Source of the DNA: Pseudolabrys sp.
Lineage (GTDB): Bacteria > Pseudomonadota > Alphaproteobacteria > Rhizobiales > Xanthobacteraceae
Direction of reading: 5' to 3'
NCBI GenBank assembly: GCA_025451355.1
Contig: JANWKN010000109.1
Location: forward strand, 1-43,484
DNA: 43,484 bases
Positions 30,774 to 40,698 of the stretch are shown piece by piece. How positions within the stretch are numbered: the first letter of the stretch is position 1; each line of letters opens with the position of its first letter. The notes below the pieces were generated by a model. It saw nothing but the letters and a program-made list of their open reading frames with translations. It was not told where the DNA came from and did not search any database. The position numbers were made by a program, and so were the translations under genes.

Positions 30774-31642
30774 GCGCGCGCCCCAAACAGGCCGCTTGGG
30801 CGCACGAGCAGCACAACAATAAAGATGAGAAAGATCCCGATCTGCCCGAGCGACTCGCCGAGAAACAGTCCGGAGAGGCTTTCAGCGACACCGATCAGCA
30901 ACGCGCCGACAAGAGCGCCCGGCACCGAGCCCATGCCGCCGAGCACGACAATGGTAAAGGCGACGAGCACAAAGGCGTCCCCTACTCTCGGATTGACGTA
31001 ATAGGTCGGAATCAAGAGGCAAGCGGCGATTGCAACGCATGCCGTGCCGAGGCCAAACGTCACCGCATAAACGTGTGCAACGTCGATGCCAGCCAGTTGC
31101 GCTCCTAGTTTCTCCTTGGCAACGGCGCGGATGGCGCGGCCGGTGTCGGTGAAAGTCATGATTACCCAGAGCGCGAATGCGACGGCGAATACCGCGCAGA
31201 ATCCGACAACGCGCGGAACCGCCAGAAACGTGAATCCTAGATTGATCGTCTGAAAGGCATAAGGAACATCGATCGTGCGGGTATCGGCGCGAAATGCGTA
31301 AAGAAGCGCATTCTCGATGATGACGGCGAGCCCCAGAGTGACCAGCAACATGTTGCGGTCGTCGCCGTGTGACGCCGGGCCAATAATGAAACGCTGCAGG
31401 ACGTAACCGAGCGTGAAGAATGCCGGCGCGAGCAAAAACACCGAGACGTAGGGATCAAGACCCAAAAGACGGAAGGCAAAAAAGGCGGCGAACAACGCAG
31501 CACTCAACAGCGCTCCATGCGCAAAATTGATAATGTGCAGGACGCCGTAGATCAGCGTCAGTCCGAGAGCAATCAGTGCATAGATTGCGCCGATCAACAG
31601 GCCGTTGATTATCGCAGGGATCAGGATGGCGGGCGACAGCAC
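30770..31642 (-). CDS. LIV-type ABC transporter permease (LivH-like)
   Basis: 'IINGLLIGAIYALIALGLTLIYGVLHIINFAHGALLSAALFAAF'; GTG start. Confidence 0.92.
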   Translation of the reverse strand: MLSPAILIPAIINGLLIGAIYALIALGLTLIYGVLHIINFAHGALLSAALFAAFFAFRLLGLDPYVSVFLLAPAFFTLGYVLQRFIIGPASHGDDRNMLLVTLGLAVIIENALLYAFRADTRTIDVPYAFQTINLGFTFLAVPRVVGFCAVFAVAFALWVIMTFTDTGRAIRAVAKEKLGAQLAGIDVAHVYAVTFGLGTACVAIAACLLIPTYYVNPRVGDAFVLVAFTIVVLGGMGSVPGALVGALLIGVAESLSGLFLGESLGQIGIFLIFIVVLLVRPSGLFGARA

Positions 31643-31660
31643 GGACTCAATGCTTTGACG

Positions 31661-31709
31661 GTCATAAGAGCGGGTGGAGCTTCAGAAACTCCACCCGCAA
31701 CTCTATGAC
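31661..31709 (-). repeat. Extended stem-loop between the binding-protein and permease genes (mRNA stabiliser/attenuator candidate)
   Basis: Perfect 10-bp stem GCGGGTGGAG-N9-CTCCACCCGC (31670-31698) plus outer arms GTCATA (31661-31666)/TATGAC (31704-31709); no T-run. Confidence 0.6.
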
Positions 31710-31711
31710 AC

Positions 31712-32938
31712 TTACGCCGGTCGCGGGAATACCGGCTTCGCGTTGGCGAAGCCGGACGGCAGAATCACCTTGATATCGTTGTCGAGCACCTGGGTATTGA
31801 CCGGCGCCGCACCCTCGTTCTGGCCATTGACGAACTTCGTTGGACCGTAAGGCATCACATGACCCGCGAAGGTCGAACTCGCCAGCGCATCGGTAAGCTT
31901 GGCGCGGTTCGCCGAGCCGGCGCGCTCGAGCGCATCGGCGACGAGATAGACGCAGCTGTAGTTCATATAGACTTCGTAAGTGTAGAACTGGTCCTTGCTC
32001 TCAACTTTCTTCTTTAGCGCTAGGGCTTTCTCGTTGCGCGGATCGAACCAGTGATTGCAGTCCATGATGTACCTTGCCGCCTCAGGGAATTCCTTGACGA
32101 ACTTGTACGACGACGCTGCTCCGCCAAGGACCGAATAGATGCCCTTTGGCTTGACCTGTTGCTGCTGCATCGTACGGGCGAGCAGAACGTATTCGTTGTA
32201 GTAGTTTGCAGGGATGATGAGGTCCGGGTTCTGCGCCTTGATCTTGAGTACGACGTTGTTGAAGTCGCGGGTCGGCGTCGGGTGCGGGATGGTCTCAAGG
32301 ATCTCGAAACCTTGCTGCGGAAGTTGCGCGTTAAGCAGCTTCGCGAGGCCAGATCCGAATAACGAATCCTCGTGCACGATCATCACGGTCTTGGCCGGTT
32401 TGCCGGCCTGCTCGTTAATCGCGGCCAGATTGGCCAGCGCAGTTTTGGAGATGACGCCAAAGCCTGGGCCAAATCTGAAAGTATTTTTCAGTCCGCGGGT
32501 GACGATTCCATCGGCGACACCGACGTCGACCACATAAGGCAGTTCATAGCGCGCCGCCGCCTGCGTCGTGGCGAGACAGATGTTGCTGGCATAGCCGCCG
32601 ACGATGCAGCAGACGTCCGCGGAATTCATCTTCTCGACTTCCGCTGTGCCGCCGTCGGGCGTCGACTGCGCATCGCCGAGGACCGCGTCGATCTTGCCCA
32701 ATCCTTTGACGCCACCAGCCGCATTGATCTCCTCGATGGCCAGAGTCGCACCGAGCCGACCCTGCTGGCCGGAGTAGGACAGCGCGCCCGTGACCGGGTG
32801 CAGTACACCGAGCTTGACCGGTGCGCCTTGAGCACGCAGGACGGAAGGCATTGCCACGCTGCCTGTTGCGGCAGCCGCGGCGCCGAGCGCCGTCGTGGCA
32901 AGGAACTGACGGCGGCTAAGTTTCCCTTGTTTCGGCAT
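31712..32938 (-). CDS. LIV-type ABC transporter substrate-binding protein with Tat-type signal
   Basis: 'KLSRRQFLATTALGAAAAATGSVAMPSVLRAQG' twin-Arg signal; 'VKLGVLHPVTGALSYSGQQGRLGATLAIEEINAAGGVKG'. Confidence 0.92.
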   Translation of the reverse strand: MPKQGKLSRRQFLATTALGAAAAATGSVAMPSVLRAQGAPVKLGVLHPVTGALSYSGQQGRLGATLAIEEINAAGGVKGLGKIDAVLGDAQSTPDGGTAEVEKMNSADVCCIVGGYASNICLATTQAAARYELPYVVDVGVADGIVTRGLKNTFRFGPGFGVISKTALANLAAINEQAGKPAKTVMIVHEDSLFGSGLAKLLNAQLPQQGFEILETIPHPTPTRDFNNVVLKIKAQNPDLIIPANYYNEYVLLARTMQQQQVKPKGIYSVLGGAASSYKFVKEFPEAARYIMDCNHWFDPRNEKALALKKKVESKDQFYTYEVYMNYSCVYLVADALERAGSANRAKLTDALASSTFAGHVMPYGPTKFVNGQNEGAAPVNTQVLDNDIKVILPSGFANAKPVFPRPA

Positions 32939-32964
32939 GATGACTCCCCTTCTGGCTCACATTG

Positions 32965-32979
32965 CGGGGCAAAGCCCCG
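32965..32979. repeat. 5'-UTR hairpin CGGGGC-AAA-GCCCCG upstream of the binding-protein gene
   Basis: Perfect 6-bp stem with 3-nt loop, about 26 nt upstream of the start at 32938. Confidence 0.5.
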
Positions 32980-32993
32980 TTACGGTCTGGTTA

Positions 32994-33022
32994 TTCAAGG
33001 TTCTCGAACTTGGGTTTACAAT
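32994..33022. promoter_or_regulatory. Candidate overlapping divergent promoters with a shared near-palindromic operator
   Basis: Plus: TTCAAG-N17-TACAAT (32994-33022); minus: TTGTAA-N17-TTGAAT; both enclose CAAGGTTC-TC-GAACTTG (32996-33012). Confidence 0.4.
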
Positions 33023-33070
33023 ATTGCCAACCCTCGACAAGGCTGCAACCGTTAAAGAAGACCCTGTCAT

Positions 33071-34483
33071 ATGAGTGAGCCCCAGACCCTGGTCGACAAG
33101 TTGTGGTCCACGCACGAGGTTGTGCGGCGCGACGACGGGACGTCCCTGCTCTGGGTCGATCGCCACTATGTGCATGAAGGCTCGTTCCATGCTTTCAGTC
33201 AGATGAAGGCGCGCGGTCGCACGGTCGCGGAGCCCGGACTGACGTTCGGTGTTGCGGATCATTACGTACCGACACGCGGCCGCGATCACGCCATCGCCAA
33301 TCCCGAAATCGCAGCTATGGTGCGCAATCTTGAGGCCAATACGACTGAAAGCCATATAGCGTTGTTCGGTTTGCGCGATCCGCGTCAAGGCATCGTACAT
33401 GTCGTCGGTCCTGAACAAGGACTGACCTTACCTGGACTGCTTATTGTCTGTGGCGACAGCCATACGTCGACTCATGGAGCCTTTGGAGCCTATGCCTTTG
33501 GAATCGGAGCGTCAGAGGTCGCTCACGTTCTGATGACGCAGACCTTGTGGCAGAAAAGGCCAAAGCGGATGCGTATCTCAGTCGACGGTACCGCCACGGT
33601 CGGGGTCGGCGCGAAAGACATCGCTCTCGCAATCATTGCGCATGTCGGCGCCGACGGAGCGCAAGGCCACGCCATCGAATTCGGTGGGAGCACTATCCGC
33701 ACACTGTCCATGGAAGGACGTATGACGCTGTGCAACATGTCGATCGAGGCCGGAGGGCGCTGCGGAATGGTCGCGCCGGATGCAACCACTTTTGGCTATC
33801 TTAAAGGTCGTCCCTACGCGCCCGAAGGTGATGCTTACGATCGAGCCACCGAGGCGTGGTCGGCGCTTGCTTCCGATGCGGAGGCGCGGTTCGACCGCGA
33901 GATAACCCTCGATGGCAACGTCATTGCGCCTATCGTGACTTGGGGCACAACGCCAGACGATGCTCTACCGATCGATGCCCGCGTGCCGGATCCGTCGCGC
34001 GAGGGCGATCCCGTGCGCGCAAAGTATCTGCGCGACGCGCTCGATTACATGGCCATCGCACCGGGCAAGAAGCTGACCGAGATCCCGATTGATCGCGTTT
34101 TCATCGGCTCCTGCACTAATTCTCGCATCGAGGACTTGCGCGCTGCCGCCGCAATTCTGGCCGGCCGGGTCAGCAAAGTGCCCGGGCTTGTGTCGCCGGG
34201 TTCGTCCAGCGTCAAGCGCCAAGCGGAAGGTGAAGGGCTTGACCGCATCTTCCGCGACGCCGGACTTGAATGGGCCGACTCCGGCTGCTCGATGTGCGTG
34301 GGAATCAATGGGGACCTTGTACCGTCCGGCGAGCGATGCGCCTCGACCACCAACCGCAATTTCCGTGGCCGACAAGGGCCCGGCGCGCGAACACATCTGA
34401 TGTCACCGGCGATGGTTGCTGCTGCGGCCGTGAGCGGACATCTCGCCGATGTCCGCCCGCTCCTTGCCGGTCGCAAGCCATAG
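33071..34483 (+). CDS. LeuC-like hydro-lyase large subunit (3-isopropylmalate dehydratase/dimethylmaleate hydratase family)
   Basis: 'GDSHTSTHGAFGAYAFGIGASEVAHVLMTQTLW', 'FIGSCTNSRIEDLRAAA', 'DSGCSMCVGINGD' Fe-S cysteine motifs. Confidence 0.92.
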   Translation: MSEPQTLVDKLWSTHEVVRRDDGTSLLWVDRHYVHEGSFHAFSQMKARGRTVAEPGLTFGVADHYVPTRGRDHAIANPEIAAMVRNLEANTTESHIALFGLRDPRQGIVHVVGPEQGLTLPGLLIVCGDSHTSTHGAFGAYAFGIGASEVAHVLMTQTLWQKRPKRMRISVDGTATVGVGAKDIALAIIAHVGADGAQGHAIEFGGSTIRTLSMEGRMTLCNMSIEAGGRCGMVAPDATTFGYLKGRPYAPEGDAYDRATEAWSALASDAEARFDREITLDGNVIAPIVTWGTTPDDALPIDARVPDPSREGDPVRAKYLRDALDYMAIAPGKKLTEIPIDRVFIGSCTNSRIEDLRAAAAILAGRVSKVPGLVSPGSSSVKRQAEGEGLDRIFRDAGLEWADSGCSMCVGINGDLVPSGERCASTTNRNFRGRQGPGARTHLMSPAMVAAAAVSGHLADVRPLLAGRKP

Positions 34484-34494
34484 GAGTCCGGCGC

Positions 34495-35127
34495 ATGGAA
34501 AAATTCGTTCAGCTCAGCGCCAAGGCCTGTCCGTTGCCATTTTCCAATCTCAATACTGATCAAATCCTGCCGGCGCGCTATCTCAAGTGGCCGCGATCGA
34601 AGGGGCTCGGCACCGTGCTCTTTCAGGACTTGCGCTTCGACGCCGATGGAAACCAGAAGAAAGATTTTCCGCTCAACCAGCTTCTTTGGCAAAGTGCAAA
34701 AATCCTTGTGGCTGGCCGCAATTTCGGCGGCGGCTCCTCGCGCGAAGCTGCGGTCTATGCGCTATACGATTATGGATTTCGCTGCGTCATCGCGCCGTCT
34801 TTCGGCGATATCTTCGCACAAAATGCAGTGAAGAACGGGTTGGTGACGGCCGTCGTTTCCGATGCCGATGTCGCCGATATGGCAGCGGCGGTGTCTTCCA
34901 ATCCTGAGCGGCCGGTCACAATCGATCTGGATAGAAGAACTATTGTTTGCGGCGATCGAACTTATGCCTTTGAAATCGATCCGGTCAGCCGCAACCAACT
35001 TTTGAATGGATGGGACGATGTCGACCTCACCGAGAGCTACAGAGATCAAATCGTCAGATTTTCGATTGAGCATCGCGCGCGCCAGCCTTGGGCAGTGCCC
35101 GCACGAGCCGGTACTCAGGTCAGCTGA
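34495..35127 (+). CDS. LeuD-like hydro-lyase small subunit
   Basis: 'LPFSNLNTDQILPARYLKWPRSKGLGTVLFQDLRF', 'ILVAGRNFGGGSSREAAVYALYDYGFRCVIAPSFGDIFAQNAVKNGL'; ATG at 34495 after TAGGAG. Confidence 0.92.
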   Translation: MEKFVQLSAKACPLPFSNLNTDQILPARYLKWPRSKGLGTVLFQDLRFDADGNQKKDFPLNQLLWQSAKILVAGRNFGGGSSREAAVYALYDYGFRCVIAPSFGDIFAQNAVKNGLVTAVVSDADVADMAAAVSSNPERPVTIDLDRRTIVCGDRTYAFEIDPVSRNQLLNGWDDVDLTESYRDQIVRFSIEHRARQPWAVPARAGTQVS

Positions 35128-36520
35128 TCAACTGTCTGGCAGCCGCTTTCCCCGCCAAGCGCCCGAGAACGGTCGCAGTCAGCAAGCCATTGCCCGACAA
35201 ATAACCCGCTGCCGTCGACCCCGATACGCCCGCCGCCGCACCGCCTGCCGCAAACAGGTTGGGAAATCCCGTTCCGTCCTTACGTTTGACTCGGCCAGTT
35301 GAATCGACCGCAAGTCCGCCCTGGGTGTGGAACAGCGCGCCGGTCACTTTGACTGCGTGATAGGGAGGTCTGCACAATTGGTCCGCAAGAAACGTGCGGC
35401 CGTAATGATCCTGACCACCAACCAATTTCAATTTTTCGACGCCCTTCCACTCGGCGACAAACGCTGCGACGGGCACGCGCATCGCCTCAGCGAGGTTTTC
35501 GATGGTATCGGACGTCACAATTGCACCGGCACGTTCGGCAGCCTGGAAGTCTTCGAACTGTCGCGCTATCGCCGCGATCCGCGCATCGAAGACGTCCCAC
35601 GCGATTCCCTCCCGTTGTCTCAATACCTCGGCTGCCTGCTCCGAGTAGCCACGCGTCTCATCGCTGAAGCGACGGCCATCTCGGTTGACCTGAAAGCCGC
35701 CCTGCATGACGACCGCCCAGCTGATCAGGATATTGTGCGGCATCGCCACCGAGCCGTGACCTTGATAGGCGCCCAGGTGAGCGAGTTGAGCGTCGAGCGC
35801 GCCGCCCCAAATGATGGCGTCCCCGCGATTGCCCGTATGACCGAAATATATTGCGTTCGCCATGTCGGGTATGTGGCGATGAATCAGATCGGGGTTTCCT
35901 CCGAACCCACTGCAGGCGAGGATCAACGCTTCGCATCCGATCCGTTCTTGCGTGCCGTCAGGATGCGCGATCTGCACTCCGATAATGCGTCCTTCCGCAT
36001 CCGCCATGGGTCGCTCGGCAATGCTTCTGGTCAAAACAACGATATCGTTCAATTCGGCGGCGCTGCGCAGGCGGTCGATCAATTCGCGACCGGTACGGCT
36101 TGGCAAGCCATGCATCCGCAGGGCTGAGTGTCCAGGATAATTGAAGTTATCGACCACCTCGAAAGGGAACCCGTGACGGTCGGCTAGCCACTCAACAAGT
36201 GGGCCCGCCTCCTCCGCAACGGCATTGACGACGGCGGGGTCAGCTTCGCCTTTCGCCTTGCGCTCAATATCGGCGGCGAACAGCTGTGGACTGTCGTGTA
36301 TCCCCTTGGCGCGCTGAAATCGCGTGCCAGCGGCCGGAATGAGCCCCGCCGATAGCGCTGTCGAACCGGAAGGTGCTGCATCACGCTCGACGACAACGAC
36401 ATCGACCCCCGCTTCCCTTGCGGTCAGCGCCGCGCAAAATCCAGCAGCGCCCGCGCCAATGATCAGGAGGGGCACTTTCGTGTCGAAGTCTTCGTTTTTT
36501 GCCGCAACAATCGTGCTCAT
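35120..36520 (-). CDS. FAD-dependent fumarate reductase/tricarballylate dehydrogenase (TcuA)-like flavoprotein
   Basis: 'LLIIGAGAAGFCAALTAREAGVDVVVVERD', 'LILACSGFGGNPDLIHRH', 'TGALFHTQGGLAVDSTGRVKRKDGTGFPNLFAAGGAAAGVSGSTAAGYLSGNGLLTATVLGRLAG'. Confidence 0.87.
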   Translation of the reverse strand: MSTIVAAKNEDFDTKVPLLIIGAGAAGFCAALTAREAGVDVVVVERDAAPSGSTALSAGLIPAAGTRFQRAKGIHDSPQLFAADIERKAKGEADPAVVNAVAEEAGPLVEWLADRHGFPFEVVDNFNYPGHSALRMHGLPSRTGRELIDRLRSAAELNDIVVLTRSIAERPMADAEGRIIGVQIAHPDGTQERIGCEALILACSGFGGNPDLIHRHIPDMANAIYFGHTGNRGDAIIWGGALDAQLAHLGAYQGHGSVAMPHNILISWAVVMQGGFQVNRDGRRFSDETRGYSEQAAEVLRQREGIAWDVFDARIAAIARQFEDFQAAERAGAIVTSDTIENLAEAMRVPVAAFVAEWKGVEKLKLVGGQDHYGRTFLADQLCRPPYHAVKVTGALFHTQGGLAVDSTGRVKRKDGTGFPNLFAAGGAAAGVSGSTAAGYLSGNGLLTATVLGRLAGKAAARQLIS

Positions 36521-36624
36521 GAGGCCGCAATATTGCTTATTGTCCTGCGATCGTGTTGCCCTTGGCGGCTGTTTGGGTTGTGTAGCATTATGAAACGCAG
36601 AATCTGAAACCACCAGTGGCCTGA

Positions 36625-37998
<1,374 letters not shown>

Positions 37999-38064
37999 AC
38001 AGTCAAAAGCGCTCGCATATTCGCGTGCTTTATATTTCGCGCCTGTCGGGAAAAGACCTAGGGC

Positions 38065-38949
38065 ATGGCAAATGATGTGACACTCGTGACCGGCGCCAGC
38101 GGGTTTCTGGGGAAGGCCGTCATGAAACTGCTCGCCGGAAAGTCGCACCACGCAGTCGGACTCGATCCGCGTCCATCGGATACGGCGCAGGTAGTGGATG
38201 ATCTTTCGGATCGGTCAAGGCTCGAGGCATTGCTCACCGCCGAAAGGGTCACGCACATCGTTCACGCGGGCGGCGTCTCGGGACCCATGGTCCTCGCGGA
38301 TAACCCCGTCGAAGTCATCGCGATCAACGTGCTGGGCAGCCTTAACCTGCTTTATGCCGCGATGGAAAGCGGCGTCAGAACTTTCATCTACTGTTCCTCG
38401 GCGGCCGCGCTTGGCAATTTTTATCAAGACGAACCGGTCGACGAGCAATATCCCCTGCGCCCCAACAACACATACAGCGCTTCCAAGGCTGCAATGGAAA
38501 TGGTGCTGCGCGGACTGTGGCGCAAAATCCCCCTGGACTTATGTTCGCTACGTTTCACCGTGATTTACGGCCCAGGGCGGGAAACGACCTTCACGGTCGA
38601 GGAAATCATTCGCGCGGCGCGAGCGGGCAAAGCAGCGCGCATCGCGCCGATGACCGATTGGCCCTACATCTACATCGACGATGCCGCGCGCGCGGCCGTC
38701 CAAGCCTGTTTCTCGGAAAACAGGAAGCAGCTCAGCTATTTCGTCGCGCATCCGGAAAAAGTCACCCCCGACGACATCGCCGCGGCGGCGGCAACGGCCG
38801 GCAAGCCTGTGCGCCTCGAGATCGACGGAAGCAAGCCGAAAGCCGCGCGAGGTCCGCTCGATATCGAACCGGCCGCGCGCGATTTCGGGTTTCGCGCGCA
38901 AGTCGGTCATCGCGAAGGTGTTCGCCGTTTGATCGAGGCCACGCGCTAG
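38065..38949 (+). CDS. NAD-dependent epimerase/dehydratase family protein (extended SDR)
   Basis: 'VTGASGFLGKAVMKLL', 'YSASKAAMEM', 'FTVIYGPGRE'. Confidence 0.9.
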   Translation: MANDVTLVTGASGFLGKAVMKLLAGKSHHAVGLDPRPSDTAQVVDDLSDRSRLEALLTAERVTHIVHAGGVSGPMVLADNPVEVIAINVLGSLNLLYAAMESGVRTFIYCSSAAALGNFYQDEPVDEQYPLRPNNTYSASKAAMEMVLRGLWRKIPLDLCSLRFTVIYGPGRETTFTVEEIIRAARAGKAARIAPMTDWPYIYIDDAARAAVQACFSENRKQLSYFVAHPEKVTPDDIAAAAATAGKPVRLEIDGSKPKAARGPLDIEPAARDFGFRAQVGHREGVRRLIEATR

Positions 38950-39017
38950 CCGCACAGGTTGCCGATCCCGCGCTCGGCCGTCATAGTCGCTCACCTTTAG
39001 TTCTTCCGGGGGAATAT

Positions 39018-39800
39018 ATGGACCTGAAACTTGCCGGCAAAACCGCCCTTGTCACCGGCGGCTCAAAAGGGATTGGCCGCGCGGCTGCTGAAATTCTGGC
39101 CGGCGAAGGCTGCAACGTCATTATCGTATCCCGTAGCAGTGACGCGTTGGCTGCAGCGAAGTCGGCGATCGCGCAGAAGTCGAATGTGCGCGTCGATACG
39201 GTCGCGGCCGACCTGTCCGACAGCGCCACGGTCAACGAACTCGCCCGCCACTATCCCAACATCGATATTCTGGTGAACAATGCCGGTGCCATTCCGGGCG
39301 GAAGTCTGCTCAATGTCGATGAGGCGACATGGCGCAAGGCCTGGGACCTAAAGGTCTTCGGCTACGTCAACATGTGTCGCGCCTTCTACGCCCTGATGCA
39401 GAAACGCAAGCGTGGCGTAATTGTCAATGTTGTGGGCAACGCGGCGGACACGCATGATCCCGAGTATATCTGCGGAGTCGCAGGCAATGCCGCCCTCGCC
39501 GCCTTCACGCAGTCGCTTGGCAGCGTCAGCGCTCGGGACGGGATCCGTGTCGTTGCTATCAACCCGGGCCCGGTCGCGACCGACCGACTCGTCTCACTCA
39601 TGAAGAAGAAGGCACGCGATCGCACCGGCAGCGAAGACAACTGGAAGGACTTGCTCAAACCACTGCCATTCGGCCGTGGCGCCACCGCCGAAGAAATCGG
39701 CGCCGCCATCGCATTCATCGCTTCCGATCACTCAGGCTACACCAGTGGATCCGTTGTTACGATCGACGCCGGATTGTCCGCGCGTGCCCAGGCCTTTTGA
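39018..39800 (+). CDS. SDR-family protein with non-canonical active-site region
   Basis: 'KTALVTGGSKGIGRAAAEILAGEG' Rossmann motif and 'VVAINPGPVATDR', but 'YICGVAGNAALAAFTQSLG' at the YxxxK position; ATG at 39018. Confidence 0.87.
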   Translation: MDLKLAGKTALVTGGSKGIGRAAAEILAGEGCNVIIVSRSSDALAAAKSAIAQKSNVRVDTVAADLSDSATVNELARHYPNIDILVNNAGAIPGGSLLNVDEATWRKAWDLKVFGYVNMCRAFYALMQKRKRGVIVNVVGNAADTHDPEYICGVAGNAALAAFTQSLGSVSARDGIRVVAINPGPVATDRLVSLMKKKARDRTGSEDNWKDLLKPLPFGRGATAEEIGAAIAFIASDHSGYTSGSVVTIDAGLSARAQAF

Positions 39801-39811
39801 ACGGAGATTCT

Positions 39812-40690
39812 ATGCCACATCTGACGACCGACGACGGGGTGAAGCTCTACTACGATGATACTGGCAAAGGCATACCGATCGTCTTTGTTCATGAATTTGC
39901 CGGCGATGTTCGCTCGTGGGAACAGCAGGTCCGCCACTTCTCGAAATACTACCGTTGCATCACCTTCAATGCGCGCGGCTATCCGCCGTCGGATGTGCCG
40001 AAGGATCAGGAAAAGTATTCGCAGGAGCGCGCACGCGACGACATCCGCTCGGTGCTCGATGCGTTGAAGATCGAGAAAGCGCACATCGTCGGGCTTTCGA
40101 TGGGCGGCTTTGCCGCGCTTCACTTCGGGTTCACATATGGCGATCGGGCGCGCTCGATCGTGGTCGCCGGCTGCGGCTACGGCGCGGCACCTGGGGAGCG
40201 CGCAAAATTCGCTGAGGAAGCTGAAGCTTCGGCCAAGCGCTTTGAAGAACTGACGATGAAAAAGGCCGCCGAAGGTTATGCCCTCGGCCCTACGCGCGTG
40301 CAGCATCAGAACAAGGACCCGCGCGGCTGGCGCGAATTCGCGGACCAGCTTGCCGAACACTCGACCGAAGGCGCAGCGTTCACGATGCGTGGGGTGCAGA
40401 AGCGGCGGCCGTCGCTATTCGATCTCGTCGACAAGATGAAAACGATCACGGTGCCGACACTGATCATGACCGGTGACGAGGACTGGCCCTGCCTCGAGCC
40501 AGGCATCCTGATGAAGAAGAATATCCCGACCGCGTCGCTGGTTGTGATGGGAAACTGCGGCCACAACATCAATCTGGAAGAGCCTGCCCTCTTCAACATG
40601 CACCTGTCGGAGCTCTTTCAGGCAGCCGATGCCGGAGCCTGGCCTAAGCGCGATCCGCGTGCGATGGCTGGCACAATCCTCGGCCGCTAA
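39812..40690 (+). CDS. Alpha/beta hydrolase
   Basis: 'IVFVHEFAGDVRSWEQQV', 'GLSMGGFAALH' nucleophile elbow, 'GNCGHNINLEEP' His. Confidence 0.9.
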   Translation: MPHLTTDDGVKLYYDDTGKGIPIVFVHEFAGDVRSWEQQVRHFSKYYRCITFNARGYPPSDVPKDQEKYSQERARDDIRSVLDALKIEKAHIVGLSMGGFAALHFGFTYGDRARSIVVAGCGYGAAPGERAKFAEEAEASAKRFEELTMKKAAEGYALGPTRVQHQNKDPRGWREFADQLAEHSTEGAAFTMRGVQKRRPSLFDLVDKMKTITVPTLIMTGDEDWPCLEPGILMKKNIPTASLVVMGNCGHNINLEEPALFNMHLSELFQAADAGAWPKRDPRAMAGTILGR

Positions 40691-40698
40691 AACGGGTG

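Noticed and set aside
29728-30891. 387-aa minus-strand ORF
   Set aside because: Alternative frame over the LivM-like gene 29784-30773; Arg/Cys-rich frame-shadow composition.
34270-34494. N-terminal extension of the LeuD-like ORF overlapping LeuC
   Set aside because: ATG at 34495 preceded by TAGGAG gives the canonical LeuD N-terminus; the extension is out-of-frame LeuC sequence.
36527-36536. GCAATATTGC palindrome near the flavoprotein start as an operator
   Set aside because: Only 10 bp and unsupported by a second copy; could be chance.
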